Assembly (NCBI RefSeq): GCF_040958095.1
Contig: NC_091188.1
Location: forward strand, 39,830,734 to 39,894,733
Direction of reading: 5' to 3'
DNA: 64,000 bases
DNA from: Procambarus clarkii
Lineage: Eukaryota; Arthropoda; Malacostraca; Decapoda; Cambaridae
The notes under the pieces are model-generated. The model was given only the letters and a program-made list of their open reading frames with translations. It did no database searches and was not told where the DNA came from. Of this stretch, positions 26,701 through 32,700 are shown piece by piece. The position numbers and the translations under genes are program-made. The number at the start of each line of letters is the position of its first letter. The stretch's first letter is position 1.

Positions 26701-29700
26701 TTCTCCATCACCTTGCATGGTATACAAGTTGGGGAAACTGGCCTGTAGTTCAGTGCCTCTTGCCTGTCACCCTTCTTGTACATTGGGACTACGTTAGCTG
26801 TACACTGTAAGTGTACAACCACTGCTACTAAGGCATTTACAAGTAATACAGGGACTTTTGAAGAGGCTTCGTTTTAAGTAGTTTACAATTATACAGGAAA
26901 ATATATAAGAACAGTTACCACTAATACATACAGTAAATGACAATGGAATATTAATGAAACCCTACCAGGAACCAAACTCAATTGCCAGTGATTCATTTCA
27001 GGTTCCTCAACAATATTTTCAAATTTGTTGCCCCAAACTATACAAAACCCTTAAATTATCAAAGTTTATCAATTCTCTTTAAAGAAAATACCTTTATAAA
27101 GAGCAGTGATGTGACCAGCAGCAGTCTGAAAGGGCACCCACATAGAGTGCTGGCTGTCTGCTGCACCTGCAAATTCAAACATAAATAAGGAACAGCATAG
27201 CTGGAGTATGAGGTAATCGGTAATGTTAAAATAATCACAAGAGAATAGAAAAAACCCTCAGGAACCATGGAGGGGCCTTTGATAAGCTGCCGGCTTCCTG
27301 TTCCCATCAAGGTCAACACAGATAGTGCCCCTCACATAAATGATAGACAGGAAATTAGAAGCTGATAGAGAGAATACTCTAAATGCTTAACATTCATACA
27401 GTGGTTATCGTCATAGGCTGATTCATGGAATAATGTGGTTAGCATCATATGACGATTTAACCCCTTAACTGCACAACGCGCCTGCAGGCCCAGGCTTCAG
27501 GTGCGCAACGCGCCACTGGGTATTTGTATTTTTCACATTCCATTCAAAACTCCCGCAGCTACATGGGGTTCACATCAGCTTCCTCAGGGCTCTTGTAAAC
27601 AGACGCCATCTTAAAAAAAAATCTTGGTCCACATTCCCGGGTGTGGGAGCCTCAGTAGTGAGTGAGCAACCAAGGCTGGCATTCGCAGTATGAGCGCACA
27701 GCACTGCTGTTCAGCGTGTGACCACAGCATCGCCTAATATTGTCAAAATATATATATAACTTGTATTATTTAGCCATGATAGTATTATAGAAGAGCCCGA
27801 GTGTGATAATGACTGGGTACAATGTTCAAATATCAGTGATTCAATGCTGTTCACGATGTTCACAGCGCTAGCCACAGCACCACAGCATTATTTCGTCCAT
27901 CTAGGAATCTTCAAATGACTTTTTAGGTTCCTTTTCAAAATAAACTTGTGGTCAATTATTCATTTACAGGAATTAGTGACCAGGATTGTGGTTATAATTA
28001 GCATTGAGTGTAGTACAGTTTTGTGGAAGGAGGAATTTTGGTGAGGGAGGGAGGGAGAGAATTGAGGTAGCTTTTGAAAACGCATGTGCTCTCTAGAGTG
28101 GAGTACTGCTGCACAATGACAGCCCCTTTCAAAGCTGGAGAAATTGCTGACCTGGAGAGCGTGCAGAGATCCTTTACTGCTAGAATCCACTCAGTAAAAC
28201 ACTTAAACTATTGGGACCGACTAAAGAGTCTAAATCTGTACTCCCTTGAGCGCAGGCGGGAGAGATACATAATAATTTACACGTGGAAAATATTAGAGGG
28301 GCTGGTCCCAAACCTGCACACAGAAATAACATCACATGAGACCAGAAGACATGGCAGGATGTGCAGAATACCCCCGTTGAAAAGCGGAGGTGCAACAGGT
28401 ACTCTGAGAAAGAACTCTATCAACATCAGAGGCCCGAGACTGTTCAACACGCTCCCGCTACACATAAGGGGCATAACTGGCAATCCCCTCACAGTGTTCA
28501 AGAGAGAACTGGATAAGCACCTCCAAAGGATACCTGATCAACCAGGCTGTGACTCATACGTCAGGCTGCGAGCAGCCGCGTCCAACAGCCTGGTTGATCA
28601 GTCCAGCAACCAGGAGGTCTGGTCGACGACCGGGCCGCGGGGACGCTAAGCCCGGGAAGCACCTCAAGGTAACCTCAAGGTAGCCTCACTGTGTGGCAGC
28701 CACTCTTGTTTTGCTCACCATACTAGCTTCGTGGTTCGCTATGGGGAATACACATGTACATGGGTACATACAGTGTGTGTGTATAGTGTAATAACAGCAT
28801 GAGGAGTATGTAGAGAGGAGCTATTTTGGTGAGGGAGGTGATGTCGTAATCGTAGCGTCGTCTGCTGTCTGCTGTGTGATTTCCCATGCAGTGTATGGTG
28901 GCCACTGTAATGTTTGGACACAATACCGGCTTACTTGCATAGGTCTGGTAAATAAAACGTATAGATAGGTATATATAACATGTGTAAATAGTGTAATAAA
29001 ACCAATAACAGTATGGTGGGAGGAGGAATGTTGGTGAGTAAGATGTTGGGGTGAGGGAGGGCTGGCTGGGTGTGGCTGCTCACACTCGCGGTGTTCTGAT
29101 TGTGTTGATGGTAAATGTATATAGTGTGTGACAGTGTATAATGTGTACATATGTTGTAAATATACATAAATGAACATGAAACATTGGTGTGAATAACTGT
29201 ATGATGGGAGGAGCAATGTTCGCGAATACAATGTTGGAGGAGTGAGGGAGGGCTGGCTGAGTATGACAGCTCACACTCGCGGTGTTCTGATTGTGTTGAT
29301 GGTGAATGTATATAGTGTGTGACAGTGTATAGTCTGTAAATAGATTGTATATATACATAAATTAGCATGATACATGGTAAATATGTGCAACATATGTGTA
29401 CACAAGTGTCATGCATGTAACACAATGTCCTCGGACAGTACGGATGTTTTACTGCCATAATATAGTGTACGTGTTCATTATACATAGGATTAGCACGTAA
29501 AAACAAATAAAATGTATTTGGAACTGTGTGCAAAAAATGAACAAAAATATATTCGTGGCAACTCGGGCGCCCCACCGGCCCCGGGAGCTTACGTCACGGG
29601 CAAACGGGGAATGACGAATGATGACGTCACACGCCAACTGACGGACCCCATAGCAGCCAAAGTAAGTACAAGTTCAAAATTTTTTTGACATACCCATACT

Positions 29701-32700
29701 GAGCGAAGGGTTTTTGACACTTTAAAAAAAAACAAAAGAATTTTTTCAAGATAATTTATTTCCTGTGCACTGGGGGGGGGGGGTGTCATATTTATAGGCT
29801 GCGCAGTTAAAGGGTTAAACAATTATTGTCTGGGTTGTAGATATATGATGCAAATACAGTATGGACATAATTTGCAGGGTGCCTGACAGCTGGGTGGACA
29901 GCGCTTCGAATTCATAGTCCTGAGATTCCGGTTCGATCCCCGGTGGAGGCGGAGACAAATGAGCAAAGTGTTTCTTTCACGTTGATGCCCCTGTTACCTA
30001 GCAGTAAATAGGTATCTGGGAGTTAGACAGCTCCTGCGGGCTGTTTCCTGGGAGTGTGTAACAAAAAGGAGGCCTGGTCAAAGACCGGGCCACGGGGATG
30101 CTAAACCCCGAAATCATCACAAGATAACCTCAAGATAATTGAGAGAATAAACACTGTCTTTTATGGTTTGCTGGTGTGTACAGGGTTCAGTATATACATC
30201 GATGCCAGATACAATGGTCCCTCCGTTTATAAATTTAATCCATTCCCAGAGACGGTTTGCAAGTTAAAAGTTCGCAACTCGAAACAAATTTTCCCAAAAG
30301 AAATAATGTAAATTGAATTAATCCGTTCCACACTCCCTAAAATATTAACTTCAAAATAGATTTCATACCTAATTCACACAAATATTTAGTACTATAGTAT
30401 GTACATGTTATAGCTTACCTTTATTGATGACTCTTGTTGGCATATGGAAGACAGTAAGGAGAGGGGATAGGGAGAGAGAGAGAGGTGTTTGTGTTTAGAA
30501 GGGAAATCCCCTTCCATTATAACATCAGACAGTGATGACTTCTCTGGGGTACACTCTCTCCTACGTTTTGCCTACATACCACTAGGCTGTGACTCACTGC
30601 TTCTTTTTCTGACTACAAACCTTTCCATAGACTTGTCTTTCCCTACATTGTAACACTTGTCTGTAGTGCGAGACATCACAGTGTCATTGAAAAGGTTAAG
30701 GCAACGGCCTACTACAGCTTGCTCTGGGCGAGTTGTTTCAACAAAAGTTTGCATTTCTTCCCATAGTCCACACCACTTCTTAACTGTCGAGGAAGGGACA
30801 TTCTGTACTGCCTCCTCTTCCCCTGAAGTTCCTCAGCTGTTTCTTGTTGCTGCTCCTTGTGAAGAGTTCTTTGGCGGTCAGTTCTTCGGTGTGTTCCTTA
30901 ACCAACTCACAACACTGAATGCCACTTCTTTTTCTAAATTTCTCAAACCATTCCCTGCTCACCTTAAACTCTTTCGTATCTGCATCACTTATTCCAGGGG
31001 TTTTCTTTATAAGGTCTTCATGCAAATGCCTTGCTTTTTTACAAATGATGGCCTCTGAAATGCTATCACCTGCTAACTCCTTGTTGTGTATGCAAATTAA
31101 TAACACCTTTTCAACACCCTCAAGTGTGTGTGTTCTTTGTTTCGTGATTGTTGATATGCTTTTTGTCACTTTAGCACTAATAATGTCATTTTTTTAGCAG
31201 TTACAGTACATATAGTTGACATAGATTTGTTGTACTGTACTGCCGAGCGAGTTCAACAACTCGTGTACCATTTTCATGTTTACGAATGATCTCTTGTTTT
31301 TGCTCTATGGTCATCCTCACATGTGTTTTCTTAGGTTGAACCTTACCACTGACTTTCTTAGGACCCATGGTGTGATATACAGTATAATAATTACTTTCAT
31401 GTTCAAAACCCAAAAAAAGCAGAAAAACAATGAAATTCTTTACAAAGAATTCAAGCGCGATTGTCACTAAGCGGGAGGCACTGATAAACTGAAGCGTGGG
31501 CGACCGTGCCACCAGGAACCTCACGCTAAGTAGCCCATACGCATATCAACAAACTACGTTACTCGAGGCAAATAAGCCGATTCACATTTTACGAAAAAAT
31601 TGAGCTCATTACCCGAAAAGTTCGTAAATAGGGGCATTCGTAAGCCGAGGTGTCACTGTACACTGTTTGCCAAGAGCGTGATGCATGGGAGAGTACTCTA
31701 ATGTTTAACTTCGATGGCTTCTGTTCGTTACTTCACTTATTAGTTTATACACTAGGGTTTGTGTTGAACTTTATACACTGTACATACATTTAAATGACAA
31801 AAGTGTGACTGAGTACAGTATATAATGTATAGGTGTACAATGTAATATGTATGCATACAATGCATGTTAATCTGTTTCTAGGACAGACTGCAATTATGTC
31901 TGGGAATGTAGTCTATGCATAGTGGTAAAGACCAAATCATTATTTGATGATAACCACAGGCCCCTAATACAGTACATGATACCCTCTTTGCATAGTAAGC
32001 AAATGTAAAACTATAGCAGAATTTGCTCATGAGTTTTGGCTACCTCTATATAAATGCATTATAACTATAGTTAAATCACCAATATTAAAACCAGGTAATA
32101 ATGATAAAATCAGCAAGTAACAATAACTGCAGTGGCCCAGGAGTTGGACAAATGACGGTGACTGCATGCTTGGCGTTAAGGAAATTAGCCACCAGATAAA
32201 AATGGAAAAGATTGATTATGTGGGGTAAATATCCTAATAATAATGCACTCGACTGCCGCCAGATGATAGCTATTGTCACCCAAACTCTCAGCCAGCCTAC
32301 CATCATCCACGAGCTCTTCATGCCAAACACCTTAACCCAATTTTTAAAAAATTTGCCCGAAACGCTTAGGTAAAAAAGTGGCTTCATCATTTTGTGTATC
32401 TCCTGTCCCCACAATTGTACATTACCATTCCATTCAAAGCTTGATTTCTGGTAGGATTTTATATAAATTTTACATCAATAAATAGGTTATCTTCTTCTTG
32501 AAGTTATCTTGAGATGATTTCGGGGCTTTTTAGCAGTCCCCGCGGCCCGGTCCTCGACCAGGCCTCCACCCCCAGGAAGCAGCCCGTGACAGCTGACTAA
32601 CACCCAGGTACCTATTTTACTGCTAGGTAACAGGGGCATAGGGTGAAAGAAACGGCCCATTGTTTCTCGCCGGCGCCTGGGATCGAACCCAGGACCACAG

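Noticed and set aside
28723-29575. Minus-strand frames up to 214 codons, His/Tyr-rich
   Set aside because: They lie wholly in the modules of TTAA element D; the apparent length comes from repeated stop-free modules, and the equivalents in copies A-C are not open.
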